Shown here one piece after another: positions 1-13,800 of a DNA stretch of 64,000 nucleotides (position 1 is its first letter; the number at the start of each line of letters is the position of its first letter). The notes under the pieces are model-generated. The model made no database searches. It saw nothing but the letters and a program-made list of their open reading frames with translations, and had not been told where the DNA came from. The DNA is from Chondrosia reniformis (lineage: Eukaryota > Porifera > Demospongiae > Chondrillida > Chondrillidae), in contig OX359198.1 of the NCBI GenBank assembly GCA_947172415.1, forward strand, positions 5,673,401-5,737,400, read 5' to 3'. The position numbers were made by a program, and so were the translations under genes.

Positions 1-3000
1 TTCACCATATTTATCTACACTTCATAAAAAACCCGACTAATTACACTATACAGATACATACAAACTAATGCTCATACAAGTAATTGCAAGTCTGTCAAAT
101 ATACACATGGTCAAGTTAAAAACTCACCCACTATTGTTCCGTGGTGATGATTTGAACAAGATGTGACAAGAAACATGTAGAGAGGAAACGAAAGCAATTA
201 GGAAATTATGAAATGATACTTTACACAACTTTACACTCTGCAGTGAATGTATCAATGCATTTGGCTAAGTCTTTCACCATATTTATCTACATTTCATATA
301 AACCGACAAATTACACTATACGGATATATACAAACTAATGCTCATACAAGTAATTACAAGTCTGTCAAATATACACATGGTCAAGTAAAAAACTCACAGC
401 CTATTGTTCCGTGGTGATGATTTGAACAAGATGTGACAAGAAACATGTAGAGAGGAAACGAAGGCAATTAGGAAAATTATGAAATGATACTTTACACAAC
501 TTTACACTCTGCAGTGAATGTATCAATGCATTTGGCTAAGTCTTTCACCATATTTATCTACACTTCATACAAACCGACAAATTACACTATACGGATACAT
601 ACAAACTAATGCTCATACAAGTAATTGCAAGTCTGTCAAATATGTATACACATGGTCAAATTAAAAACTCACCGACTATTGTTCCGTGGTGATGATTTGA
701 ACAAGATGTGACAAGAAACATGTAGAGAGGAAATGAAAGCAATTAGGAAATTATGAAATGATACTTTACACAACTTTACACTCTGCAGTGAATGAATCAA
801 TGCATTTGGCTAAGTCTTTCACCATATTTATCTACACTTCATAAAAAACCGACTAATTACACTATATGAATACATAAAAACTAATGCTCATACAAGTAAC
901 TGCAAGTCTGTCAAATACGCATGGTCAAGTAAAAAACTCACAGTCTATTGTTCCGTGGTGATGATTTGAACAAGATGTGACAAGAAACATGTAGAGAGGA
1001 AACGAAAGCAATTAAGAAATTATGAAATGATACTTTACACAACTTTACACTCTGCAGTGAATGTATCAATGCATTTGGCTAAGTCTTTCACCATATTTAT
1101 CTACACTTCATACAAACTGACAAATTACACTATACGGATACATACAAACTAATGCTCATACAAGTAATTGCAAGTCTGTCAAATATGTATACACATGGTC
1201 AAGTAAAAAACTCACGTTCTATTGTTCCATGGTGATGATTTGAACAATATGTGACAAGATACATGTAGAGAGGAAACGAAAGCAATTAGGAAAATTATGA
1301 AATGATACTTTACACAACTTTACACTCTGCAGTGAATGTATCAATGCATTTGGATAAGTTTTTCACCATATTTATCTACACTTCATACAAATCGACAAAT
1401 AACACTATAGGGATACATACAAACTAATGCTCATACAAGTAATTGCAAGTCTGTCAAATACGTATGTATACACATGGTCATGTAAAAAACTCACCCACTA
1501 TTGTTCCGTGGTGATGATTTGAACAAGATGTGACAAGAAACATGTAGAGAGGAAACGAAAGCAATTAGGAAATTTATGAAATGATACTTTACACAACGTT
1601 ACACTCTGCAGTGAATGTATCAATGCATTTGGCTAAGTCTTTCACCATATTTATCTACACTTCATAAAAAACCAACAAATTACACTATATGGATACATAC
1701 AAACTAATGCTCATACAAGTAATTGCAAGTCTGTCAAATATACACATGGTCAAGTAAAAAACTCACAGCCTATTGTTTCGTGGTGATGATTTGAACAAGA
1801 TGTGACAAGAAACATGTACAGAGGAAACGAAAGCAATTAGGAAAATTATGAAATGATACTTTACACAACTTTACACTCTGCAGTGAATGTATCAATGCAT
1901 TTGGCTAAGTCTTTCACCATATTTATCTACACTTCATACAAACCGACAAATTACACTATACAGATACATACAAACCAATGCTCATACAAGTAATTGCAAG
2001 TCTGTCAAATATGTATACACATGGTCAAATTAAAAACTCACATACTATTGTTCCGTGGTGATGATTTGAACAAGATGTGACAAGAAACATGTAGAGAGGA
2101 AACGAAAGCAATTAGGAAAATTATGAAATGATACTTTACACAACTTTACACTCTGCAGTGAATGTATCAATGCATTTGGCTAAGTCTGTCACCATATTTA
2201 TCTACACTTTATACAAACCGACAAATTACACTATACAGATACATACAAACTAATGCTCATACAAGTAATTGCAAGTCTGTCAAATACGTATACACATGGT
2301 CAAGTTAAAAACTCACGGTCTATTGTTCCGTGGTGATGATTTGAACAAGATGTGACGAGAAACATGTAGAGAGGAAACGAAAGCAATTAGGAAATTATGA
2401 AATGATACTTTACACAACTTTACACTCTGCAGTGAATGTATCAATGCATTTGGCTAAGTCTTTCACCATATTTATCTACACTTCATACAAACTGACAAAT
2501 TACACTATACGGATACATACAAACTAATGCTCATACAAGTAATTGCAAGTCTGTCAAATATGTATACACATGGTCAAGTAAAAAACTCACGTTCTATTGT
2601 TCCATGGTGATGATTTGAACAATATGTGACAAGATACATGTAGAGAGGAAACGAAAGCAATTAGGAAAATTATGAAATGATACTTTACACAACTTTACAC
2701 TCTGCAGTGAATGTATCAATGCATTTGGATAAGTTTTTCACCATATTTATCTACACTTCATACAAATCGACAAATAACACTATAGGGATACATACAAACT
2801 AATGCTCATACAAGTAATTGCAAGTCTGTCAAATACGTATGTATACACATGGTCATGTAAAAAACTCACCCACTATTGTTCCGTGGTGATGATTTGAACA
2901 AGATGTGACAAGAAACATGTAGAGAGGAAACGATAGCAATTAGGAAATTATGAAATGATACTTTACACAACTTTACACTCTGCAGTGAATGTAGCAATGC

Positions 3001-4110
3001 ATTTGGCTAAGTCTTTCACCATATTTATCTACACTTCATACAAACCGACAAATTACACTATATGGATACATACAAACTAATGCTCATACAAGTAATTGCA
3101 AGTCTGTCAAATATGTATACACATGGTCAAGTAAAAAACTCACGTTCTATTGTTCCATGGTGATGATTTGAACAATATGTGACAAGATACATGTAGAGAG
3201 GAAACGAAAGCAATTAGGAAAATTATGAAATGATACTTTACACAACTTTACACTCTGCAGTGAATGTATCAATGCATTTGGATAAGTTTTTCACCATATT
3301 TATCTACACTTCATACAAATCGACAAATAACACTATAGGGATACATACAAACTAATGCTCATACAAGTAATTGCAAGTCTGTCAAATACGTATGTATACA
3401 CATGGTCATGTAAAAAACTCACCCACTATTGTTCCGTGGTGATGATTTGAACAAGATGTGACAAGAAACATGTAGAGAGGAAACGAAAGCAATTAGGAAA
3501 TTATGAAATGATACTTTACACAACTTTACACTCTGCAGTGAATGTAGCAATGCATTTGGCTAAGTCTTTCACCATATTTATCTACACTTCATACAAACCG
3601 ACAAATTACACTATATGGATATATACAAACTAATGCTCATACAAGTAATTGCAAGTCTGTCAAATACGTATACACATGGTCAAATTAAAAACTCACAAGC
3701 TATTGTTCCGTGGTGATGATTTGAACAAGATGTGACAAGAAACATGTAGAGAGGAAACGAAAGCAATTAGGAAAATTATGAAATGATACTTTACACAACT
3801 TTACACTCTGCAGTCAATGTATCAATGCATTTGGATAAGTCTTTCACCATATTTATCTACACTTCATACAAACCGACAAATTACACTATACGGATACATA
3901 CAAACTAATGCTCATACAAGTAATTGCAAGTCTGTCAAATATGTATACACATGGTCAAATTAAAAACTCACCGACTATTGTTCCGTGGTGATGATTTGAA
4001 CAAGATGTGACAAAAAACATGTAGAGAGGAAACAAGAGCAATTAGGAAATTTATGAAATTATACTTTACACAACTGCAGTGAATGTATCAATGCATTTGG
4101 ATAAGTTTTT
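1..4110. repeat. Satellite array, ~15 tandem units of ~274 bp
   Basis: A recurring TTCACCATATTTATCTACAC block occurs at about 1, 273, 544, 818, 1087, 1362, 1641, 1913, 2188 (one change), 2462, 2737, 3015, 3290, 3568 and 3843, so units are 269-279 bp. Other constant blocks are GTGGTGATGATTTGAACAAG and CTCTGCAGTGAATGTATCAA. Units differ by a few percent. The array runs off the left edge and ends near 4110, where a partial unit gives way to unrelated sequence. No long open frame is shared between units, so this is non-coding satellite DNA. A two-unit higher-order pattern is visible (see findings). Confidence 0.97.
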
Positions 4111-4759
4111 GTTATAAAAACTGCATGTAGATCAAGTCATACAAAGACATCCTTATAAATGCTGCATGAATGGCAGATTTCCATGCAGGTTGACAGATCT
4201 TTAGAGTTCTGCTATATACAATTGATTTCATGGATGTGGGGGAAAGTCATTAGAATATATTATTGGACAGCCTAATAAAACAATAGTGGTAAAGGCTGTC
4301 AGTGAGTTTAGAAATCATGAATTGTAACAATGTGCATACGCATCAGCAGCAGTATATGTAGCTATGTATACACATAGTTACGTAGTAAGAATCATACATA
4401 ATAACTTACGTAAATTAACGATAGTTAGGTTTTGAACAGTTTGGCTTAATGACAAGCAATTGTAGAAACCTTGGGAAGTACAGTTTGTCTTTAGCATCTT
4501 CAAGCAATGGCCGCTTCTTAGTGTCTTTTCTAATAAGCGGTAGTCAAAATCCTACGAATATACATGTATGTAAATACATTATTGCATGTACGTAACTTGC
4601 AAGAGGGCATAATTTAGAATATTAGCCTGAAATGCTACAATTATGCTCTCAAAAATTACAATAAAAATCAAAAAATCAAATATTTAGTAAGTAATTTCCA
4701 AAATGCATACAGTTCAGTGTACATGAGATTTTAAAGGTACACATAGTCTTTGGTATTTA
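4111..4759. other. No gene seen; intergenic spacer
   Basis: AT-rich sequence between the satellite and the first reverse-transcriptase fragment. I see no coding exon, RNA gene or clear repeat ends here. Confidence 0.5.
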
Positions 4760-4850
4760 AGTAGTCCTTTCATAAACTGATACTCATAGGCAAACAGAAA
4801 AAGGGTAGCAACTACAGGGGCACAGTCAGTAGCCATACCTCCATGAAAAA
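4760..4850 (-). pseudogene. Fragment of Penelope-like reverse transcriptase
   Basis: The minus strand reads MATDCAPVVATLFLFAYEYQ, which matches the conserved PMGTDCAP...YEYEF region of Penelope-like reverse transcriptases. It duplicates the stretch at about 5835-5915 of the larger pseudogene, but here the frame through the YEYQ segment is intact where the larger copy has slipped. It ends abruptly against another dispersed repeat at 4850, so only about 30 codons remain. Confidence 0.7.
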
Positions 4851-5070
4851 TCTATGCATTTTTCTACATGCTATGCCTATTCTGTAAATGAGCCTATAGG
4901 GGAACTAAACCTGAAGCCTGGATGAAGATACAGGAGTCTTTTCTTCCTTCTTTTCCCTTCTTCTCCACTGGGTCAGACAGCCGTTTCTGGGAATTCTACC
5001 CTTCATTAGTGATCCTGGGAGTCTTTGTCTTTTTGATCTTCTTTGAATCCTTGGCTCTCTATGCTAAATC
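4850..5070 (-). repeat. Dispersed repeat, copy 1 of 3
   Basis: The reverse complement matches 38240-38500 and, in part, 47150-47290. Shared landmarks are the blocks around CCCAGTGGAGAAGAAG, TGGAATTCCCAGAAAC and TCTGTAAATGAGCCTATAGG. The plus-strand open frame at 4922-5113 is simply antisense to this repeat and is not a gene. In the 38 kb copy the block lies inside an inverted-repeat transposon, so this is probably a fragment of that family. Confidence 0.75.
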
Positions 5071-5179
5071 TAGGGGCCTTATATACACTATTTTGGTGCC
5101 AAAAGTTAAATAAGGTGTTAATTAAGACACATGATGAAATTTAATTTTATGAAAGGTCCTGGAATGTAGGTCAAATTTA

Positions 5180-6880
5180 ATTTTATGAATTAAATCTATT
5201 AGTAATCTTGCTTGCTTGACTCAGCATAACTATAGACACAAGTAGGACATATTACATAAGTCTACCCTTAGGTCTTATAGTAGTAACATTCCTTTGGAGG
5301 TGGGGTAACACAATATGGGGTAACACAAGACAGTCCTTAAGCATACTAGCTATTTTTTTGCTTATACTTGATTCTAGGCTGCCAGGATAGGAAGGTTTTA
5401 AAGGTTGATTTTAGCTTAAAGTATTTATAACTCTGCTTAATAAGCAAGCCTACTGTATAACTACAAACTTTTAGCCTGAAAACTGGAGAAGTCACTACAT
5501 AATATTATTCTGAATACCTAATTAGTTGTGAAATAAAGACACCATAGGCTGGGGTATTAGGAATATTACTATCTAAATGGGGGAAATTTACTATATCAAA
5601 GTTAAAGTCCTCTTGCTTATCATATACTTTAGTGATAAATTGATTACTAGTAATGGTTATATCTAAGTCTAAAAAGGGGGATTTCCTAGGGCTGGTATTT
5701 GCCTTTTTAAGAATAAATTTTTTAGGGTAAATGTCACTAATTGACAGTTCAAAATTCTTGTTGTTGACACATAAAAGGTCATCAATATACCTATAAGTAT
5801 TGGAAAATTTAATAGCTAGGGTGATGTTATCCTTAAGTAGTCCTTAATTTCATAAACTCATACTCATAGGAAAAGTAGCAACTACAGGGGCACAGTCAGT
5901 ACCCATAGGGATATTACCTACACATTGCTTAAAAACAGAACCGTCTACACATACATAAATGTTGTCAATAAGGTAATTAAAGAGCTCTACTAAATAATCA
6001 GCTGTGACTGCTTTATTGGAGACATTGTTAGACCAAAAGGCTTTATCCTGACAGACTTTTATATATTGGGACTTCCTACAGGTATAGGCACTATGAATAA
6101 GGTTAGTAATCTTGTCTTTAAGTAGGTTATGGGGGATCACTGTATATAAGGTAGAAAAATCAAAACTAGCTAGCTGGGCTTTTCTAGTGGGTATAGACTT
6201 AAGATTATCTAAGACTTCTAGTGAATTTTCTACTATCCAAAAGGCATTAACGCCAGTATTCCTATATATACCTAGGCAGTATTCTCTAAAATGTTTGAGA
6301 ATTAGTCTGAGTGCCGAAAAAGGAGGTTACACCAATCTGGTTTAGGTTCTAAGTTCTCTAGTTTTAAGAAATCTATGTGTTTCCTAATTAACTGTTGGGG
6401 TTCTACTGTACATTTAGCATAAGTAGAGGTACTGCCTAGTTCTTCATTAATGATTTGTCTATAGTAGAACTTACAGTACATATAAAAATTATATTATTAG
6501 AGGCCTTATCGGCAGGGGCTATAACATACTTATCATGCATGCAGGTCTGCTAATTTTAGGGTCTTCTTGGCTACTGAGGATTTGGTATACAATTTAGACA
6601 GCTTAGAGATCCTATCATTAATTTTCTTAAGTACAGCATTTTCCCACTCACTAAATACAGAAGTAGATACATTTTCTCTACGGGCCCAGGCAAGTTAAAG
6701 TTATTAGGTTCTCTAAATTGTGGTCCTTTCTTAAGAGGTTTTCTAAGTTTTGGGTTACTAACAATACGTAGGTCACCCTTGTAAATGAAGGGGGACTTGT
6801 GACACTCACATGGTTCTGGTTTTCTAAAAACATCTGACTTAGAGGCTTGTGAAAATATATTATATTATACACATTGCTTA
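5180..6880 (-). pseudogene. Decayed Penelope-like retroelement reverse transcriptase
   Basis: Read on the minus strand, pieces of one reverse transcriptase appear in order: VIAPADKASNNIIFIC (about 6470-6530), LASFDFSTLYTVIPHNLL (about 6110-6170), PMGTDCAP (about 5890-5915), YRYIDDLLCVNN with the catalytic YIDD (about 5760-5795), then SPFLDLDITI (about 5660-5690) and a C-terminal tail to about 5250. The PADKASNN, PMGTDCAP and YRYIDDLL motifs are typical of Penelope-like elements. Frameshifts (for example just after DCAPVVAT) and in-frame stops break it into several frames, so it is dead. A GIY-YIG nuclease domain was not found. It lies just downstream of the NLR leucine-rich-repeat exons. Confidence 0.85.
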
Positions 6881-6884
6881 AATT

Positions 6885-7296
6885 GTTAATTAAAGCCTTA
6901 AATATAATTAAACTATATTGCAAACCATATGCATTTATCTACAGTATACGTATATGGACACATGTAGCAAATACTTACAGTAGATGTGCTAAACAAAAAT
7001 TTCTTCAATATGCATACAAAGGGTTTAGTAATACATGCAGCGTTCCATGCATATCAAGTAATGGCTTCACAACAATGTATGTTTTACAAGAACTAAATTA
7101 AGACAAGTGAGTATAAAATTTTCATTACTTCAATTAAAACATTTCATTGTACGTACGTACATGCACAGAGAATATGGTTCATTAATTTTTGATATTAACT
7201 GATAAATTATTGATCAATAACTTAACATGTATATCCTATTGGTGATTTTTAATTAAATCAGAGATACTGTAAAAAACTTCTTCAAAATATGCTTAC
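6885..7296. other. Spacer between retroelement remnant and last sure NLR exon
   Basis: No convincing coding block. On the minus strand an acceptor ending TTTAG near 7095 would, in the phase of the preceding NLR exon, add two codons and then a TAA stop, so it may hold the NLR terminal exon. This is a guess. Confidence 0.3.
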
Positions 7297-7859
7297 ATCT
7301 AAACAAATCCCTAGCTCATGCTCTATAACTGAAGACATGCTATGATCTCCATATCCTCCAGTATTTTGCATCTCATTATTTGTTAGATTATTCAGTAAAG
7401 AACAATTTAAAGATCTAGAGCTACATAAGTTAGTAACCATACAGATATATTCCTGCATTATAAGAGACTTGAATCAATTAATGCTGTTATAAGTAGAGAT
7501 GATATGTATACACTGTATATATTTGTCTGAATAGAGGCCTGGGCCTGCATGTATACTGTATTTTGTCTTGGTGAGTTAGTTTTGACCCGGCCACTATTTG
7601 AGACCCGCCTTCTATTAACAAATAGCCCAGCTGACCCCCAACTTCCATACGAACAAATACGCTATGTATGTATAGATGACTGGTAGCAGCTGTATGTAGG
7701 AACTCACTTCCTTGACAACCAGTTCCCCAATTCCAAGATTCAATTTCTCCAACATTTTTAATGAGAAAACTTTGCTGAGTGCATCTGGAGTGGTTGGTCC
7801 TTCAATAAAAATACTCAGATCTCTTAAACAGCATGTTGGTGGAAATGCAACACTCGCAT
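7297..7859 (-). CDS. NLR exons: leucine-rich repeats
   Basis: Exon 7708-7859 continues the frame of the NACHT exon with Leu-spaced repeats (LRDLSIFIEGP, SLKMLEKLNLGIGELVV). Exon 7297-7452 (GAATAT... after a TGCAG acceptor, 52 codons) follows in phase 0 with CSSRSLNCSLLNNLTNNE and ends at a good GTAAGC donor. No clearly coding exon follows before the Penelope-like remnant, so the repeat domain is short for an NLR and may be truncated. Confidence 0.7.
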
Positions 7860-10800
7860 CTAATCAAAAAATAAAGATAATAAATTAACATTTGCTTCTT
7901 GGAGCTTGACTGGTACATCAGAGAAGAGTCAGGAGAGGCCTTGTCGTGCCACTACCTACTCTCCAAAGGACTACAGTGGCTATCCAGAGGGGAACACTGC
8001 AGCACATCCCCAGTTGGCAGTGACTTATAAATGTTAATTTCATTTTGATACTGTATTGTATTTTCAATGTTTAGTTTTCATCTCTCTTATTTACGTAATC
8101 AGCTATTTGCCGATAATAACGGGTATTCTTACCATAACTTATAGATTTTTTATATAAATTCAAGCATTCGATTGGCTCAGTACATGAATTAGTTGAACAA
8201 AATTCATGTTAAAATACACCGATAATGTAAAGATGCAATAGAATATATACTTATGCATTTGCATACATAAGACTGCCTGTATGAATTACCTTCAATTGAT
8301 AATTTGTCAATTCTACAACCCTTAAATTTCTCCAGACTGTTGTTACTGATAAAAATACCATTTAACTGGTTAGGAAAGAGGGTAACATGATCGAATTCCA
8401 AACTAGTGAGATGGGAGCACATGGATAGACAGTGTGACACTACCATTGTGTCAAATGGACTGTGGGAAAAACGGGAAAAATGTAGCTCGTTATTGAAGTG
8501 TTTGATGACTTCTTTGGTCTTTGGCTCATTTTGGGACTCATACAAGGCATGAAAGAGGAAAAGTACATTTTCATCAACTTTATTAGTAGCGATAGCGTTC
8601 TTTGCTGGTACCAGTGTCCCTCTATTACACTCCTCACCCTCAGGTGCTAAGCAATCAATCACCCCCTCACAGGTCAGCTTGGTGAGACCTGCATAGAAAC
8701 GAAATACTACAGCAAATGATGGATCCCAAATGTGCTCCTTCCAAAAGGACAGCTGCTCCTTCGGTGGCAGCTGCTGGAGATGGTGGGCTGCAAAGAACTC
8801 TTGCAAGGTGGCATGGGAGAAATTGAAGGTGTACTTCGGCATGCGTCCCAGAGTACCAGCATAAACATGAAGGAGACCTTTGAAGAAGGTATCCACCATC
8901 TTCCTCTTATAGGAGGGAAATATTTTTTTAATTGTGTTCTCTTCAAAGATGAAGGCTCTAGGAGAGGAACAGAGTCCTTTAAATGCCAGTTCTCCTAACG
9001 AGGAAACCAAACTCCTTACTTCCACTGATTGAGCAGTGAGTATAGAATCAAAGATAGCATCTTTTTCTTCTGCATTACATTCTCCGACAAATATCTGAGT
9101 AGTGTAGACATCATAACATTCTGTCATTGTGGAAGGGAAAACTGCAGCAGAAGGATCGAAGATTGAGCAAAAGATGAACAGGTTCATTGGGAGGTAAGCT
9201 CCTCTCATTAGATCAGGTCGGTCTTCAAGGGTTGACATCATGGCTTTGGCAGTTGAGGGATCTTTGCTAAAGAACTCCTTCACATATGAATCAATTGCTC
9301 TTTTATCAAATCCCCGAATTTCATAGAATGTGGCACGATGTTGTTGGAGGTCAGGACACACACCAGGACGGCTGGAGAGAATGATGGAAGACTCTGCCAA
9401 TATTTCCCCCTTCAAAAGCTGCAGTAGAATGGACTTTGAACTGCCCTTCACCAGGTCCCTAGCTTCATCAGCTCCATCAAATACAAAGAGCACTTCCTTC
9501 CCCTTTGTGTCCCTCAGCCATCTTACTAAGCTATCCATGTCGATGGATGGATCACGTGCTACATAATACTTTAGGAGGCCTTCTAGATCAGTAGCACTGG
9601 CTACTGTGTCTTCACGTAATGGGAAGAACAAGACTAAAGGGAAGTCGCTGGCCATTTTGGACTGGGCTATCTTGCGACAGATGTGTTTCAATGTAGTTGT
9701 TTTACCCATTCCAGCTTGGGCATACAAGAATCTTATTCTATTTTCATGGCACTTGAGAAGATCTTCAGCAGCAATAGTGTTGTAGGCTTGGCTCTGTGGT
9801 CCACAATCACAAAAATATTGCAAGGCTTTTTGTAGATCTCCTTTCTTCATCTTGGCTGCTGGAATGTTCTGAAATATGGCCAACCTGACATAGTTAATGT
9901 CGTATGGTCCTTCACTTAGCTTAAACTGTTTGTAGCGATCACATGTATGTTCTCTCAGTTTGAGCACAGAATCCTAGAGTGTATATACAAATTAAGATTC
10001 ACTAATATAGGTAAGGAGGGAATGTATATACATGCATATATGTCTATGTAGCTTTTTATAGAGTGTACGTATATATACAATGGTTTATACGTATGTCGTA
10101 TAGTAAAGGGTGGAGAGTATTCACATGCATGCAGCTGAGATCCACAATCAATATTCAGGACGCTACTAAATATATCCTTTAAAAAGTTACATTATACAAA
10201 CTGGTCACTTTATAGCAGCATTTAAGATCAATATATTCTGAATTGTTATGAATCCCATGCACCAGCTGTATTGTTAAAGAACCCTGATTAATAACCATTT
10301 GTGTGATAATGAACCTCACACTACCATATCATGTTCATATATCACACTTACTGGTATAGGTCGCGAGGAAGATCCCATAGCTGAAGCACTGTTTTCCTGT
10401 ACCTCAGGTGGTCCTACATACCATCAACACCACAATTAAATGCAAAATATGGCAAACATACATTTATATAGGGAAACAATAACTAGGCAAAACTGGTGAG
10501 AATTCACTAATAATTAACTGTCATGCAAAACCAGTGATGATAAAAAAAAAACATTCATTTAGTAATATAGTAAAGGTTTATACAGTGGATCTGGATATGT
10601 TGAATCTCGGGGGACCTAAAAATAGATTTTCATTACCAGAACTTTCAGAAAAATATTAATCAATGACCACAATGTCCAAACATTAATTTAATCACAGAGT
10701 AAGGTAGTACTCTCTAAGTAGGAAACATGGCTGCCCTATTCAATCTACGTACGTATGTATATCACCTCATGAATCAACAACGAAGCGATTTTGGGTTTAT

Positions 10801-13800
10801 ATTTGACTACATTTGCCAACGTTTCTTTCTAACATCAAAACAAGTTTTGACTCTCTACAATATTTGCAAAGTGGCTGGACTTGGAAACAAAAACAATGAA
10901 TAAATTACCATCATGATTAGTTTGAAATATTCAGTTAAGAAGGTCGAGGTGTCCGTTTATTTTACGTAAATACTTTCGCTGGACAAAGATACTTATTCGA
11001 CTTATCCATGCAGAATTTGGGCTAAGTTAAGTGGACTCCACTGTATATGTAGCTATACATGTCAACTAAGGAGGAAAAGTTGCTCTATTAAAGATAAAAT
11101 GTTGATAATTTGAAAAATGAGAAGAAGCCAAGTTTCAATCTGCATGTAACTTGGACTTGTAAAATGTACAGTGGTATTAATCCATATTAAGGTAGCTCTT
11201 GACAGCAAATCATCATCATCCAGGAAGATATACAATCATTTATATATGTAGTGTAACATCTCTTTACATGTACAAGAGATATTTACATTGAAACCTGTTA
11301 TAATGAACACTCTGGTATAGCAAACCTTTTGTGTGGAACCAAGGGGGGTTATTATTCTGAGGTCTGGCTGTACATATGTACAATAGTAAGGGTTACATGC
11401 TTACTAGGAAAGTGTTTCAACAAGCTCTCTGCTTCAGGTCTACAGTCACTATCACTTAGTATACTGCAAAGTGACTCAAGTGTCCTGTCCTCATCTCCTG
11501 TTCCTCCTTCTCTTCTTAGCCACGAACCAAAGACTTTCCACAGACAGTCATGATCCCCCTGAGTGTCACTCTCAATAGCAGACACTTTGTTATAGGTAAA
11601 CCCGAGAGCAGTAGCTATATGTTTCCACTTGTGAGGTACCTTATCAATTACATACTTCTTGAGTGTACCCATGATATGGTCTCTGTCATTGAGGCACACA
11701 CTATAGACAAACATGTCCACATATATATACATATATACAACCATTTAGTGTATGAGATGAAGTAACACATTATTTGAAACACATTCATGCAGATTCACTT
11801 TGTATACATACCTAACATTCGAAATGGTTCCAGTACCGCCACTGCTGTCATGTGATGTTGCAGTCACTTTAGCTTCTGTCACTGCATATAAGAAAATACA
11901 TTATCAGAGAGATATTTAAATTTTCAATTTAATAAATTTATATATTTAGAAAATATTAGGTAAATGAAAGTACATGGCAAAGCAATAAAATGATGGCTAT
12001 AATGCCAGGGTGAATGAACTAACTGCTGCTTTCACATAAATACATACACAAATAATGTGCAATGCATCTTTACTGGACTTCAGTCAACTGACTGTAGAAA
12101 CTATATACTCTCAACCTGATTGACAGACTGTTAACTTTGCAAGGTATGCAATAGTAAATGTTGATAGATTACAGCATGGCAGTTGTACAGGTCCACAAAG
12201 GCTATATTACAGTTTGGTTAGTGCATTTTGGGTAACACATATTAAATGATCTCTTATTCATTTAACTTGGCATACCAGGCACTGAGTGGATTTCTGAAGA
12301 ATTAGATCCATCACGCTTGCTACTAGAATCGATTGACATAGTAGATTTTCCAAGTGAATCAGAAGGCATCTGTAATAAGGTATATCATTGCTTAATGTGC
12401 ATGTATAACAGTGTAAATGCAAAAAATGTAAATTTTGCAAATGAGCCAGGACAGATAAGATATTGGTGTAGAAATATTTTCACACATGTAGCACACTTTA
12501 CATGAAGATATTAATTATACCAGAAATCTTCCAATTATATACACATTAAATCTTTGACAAGTGGATGCCTTTTTTGGTCTATATTTTTGTAGTGGTGCCC
12601 ATAAATAAAACAGATACTTTTGCATTAATGGTATACGTATGTATACACATTGTATATAGGATATGCATGCATCATATAAAATCCTAATAGGATTATAGAC
12701 ACTATATGGGAATCCTATAATGCATATTGCAAACATTACAGAGGTTACACTAAACATATACATATACTATATAGTTAATAACTAAAAGGACAAAATCCAG
12801 CTACTACTGTATATGTAACTCAATGAATAAGAATATATTTCAACCATATATATGTACCTGGTGCAAAACATCCAAACTTCCATCTCCACATTCACTGCTT
12901 GCTGGGGGCGTGGACACAGACTCAGATTGGGATGGGAGTACACCCTCTGAAGACTGGTCTGATGCTACAAATTAAAGAAAGAAAAGTGAGAGTGTTCATG
13001 ATATACTGCACGAAATATTGCTAGGAAGATTACTTGACTTAAATAATTTGGTAGATAATATACTTTGGCTATTTCAGCAGTCACTGATTTTACAACAATA
13101 TTCTTAAGTCATACATACATGTGACAAACAAGTGAAATAACAAAATAGGGGCTCCTTGGATGCCCCAATAAAGATGTTACAAGTAGGAAGAACAGTGTTG
13201 CAACAGTGACTAGCAAATCTGGAAAAGGTATAGAACAAGACACTGATCATATGGAAGTACATGGCATACTGAAATTTAAGCATACACATCACTTCTGCTT
13301 AGGTGTACCATTCCTAACTTCATGCAGCTATCATGGTGCACCCAAGCACAAAGGTGGTACATGCTATGCTGAATATTGCCTCTGCTCTAAAACTTCACAT
13401 AAAATTGTACGATCCTGTTGTAAAAATAAATGCTGCTGAAATGTTTGTTAGTAGGTGACCAATAACAATGCCATGCAGTGTTTTTCACGGCAGCTTCATT
13501 GTTTGGGTTATTGGGATTGCTTTACTCTTGTTGACAAGGCTCACAGGTCTTCTTAAGAACTAAATGTACACCTCCAATATTCATGCTGTACACATGTCCT
13601 TTCTAACCTGTATAATATGTATCACTGTCAGAACTGTCACTGGGTGTATCTGAGGAAGTGCTACTCCTCCCTCTTGCTGACTCAGGTTTTTCAGTTTGCT
13701 GCTCCGACTTTTTCTCTTTTGAATGGACTACAAACATGTATGTACATGCATCTATATAGGTATATATATATGCCAAACAAACATGGCAATGTGATGTTAG

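Noticed and set aside
1..4110. CRISPR-like array
   Set aside because: The whole ~274-bp unit repeats; there are no short direct repeats separated by unique spacers, and the rest of the window is intron-rich animal DNA.
4922..5113. 63-codon plus-strand ORF
   Set aside because: It is antisense to a dispersed repeat that occurs in two other places in different contexts, and it shows no protein-like conservation.
8732..9566. Plus-strand and alternative-frame ORFs over the NACHT exon
   Set aside because: They are shadows of the strongly supported minus-strand NACHT frame.
9965..9967. GTG as the start of the NACHT protein
   Set aside because: The codon lies six bases inside an exon that follows a clear splice acceptor in phase with upstream exons.
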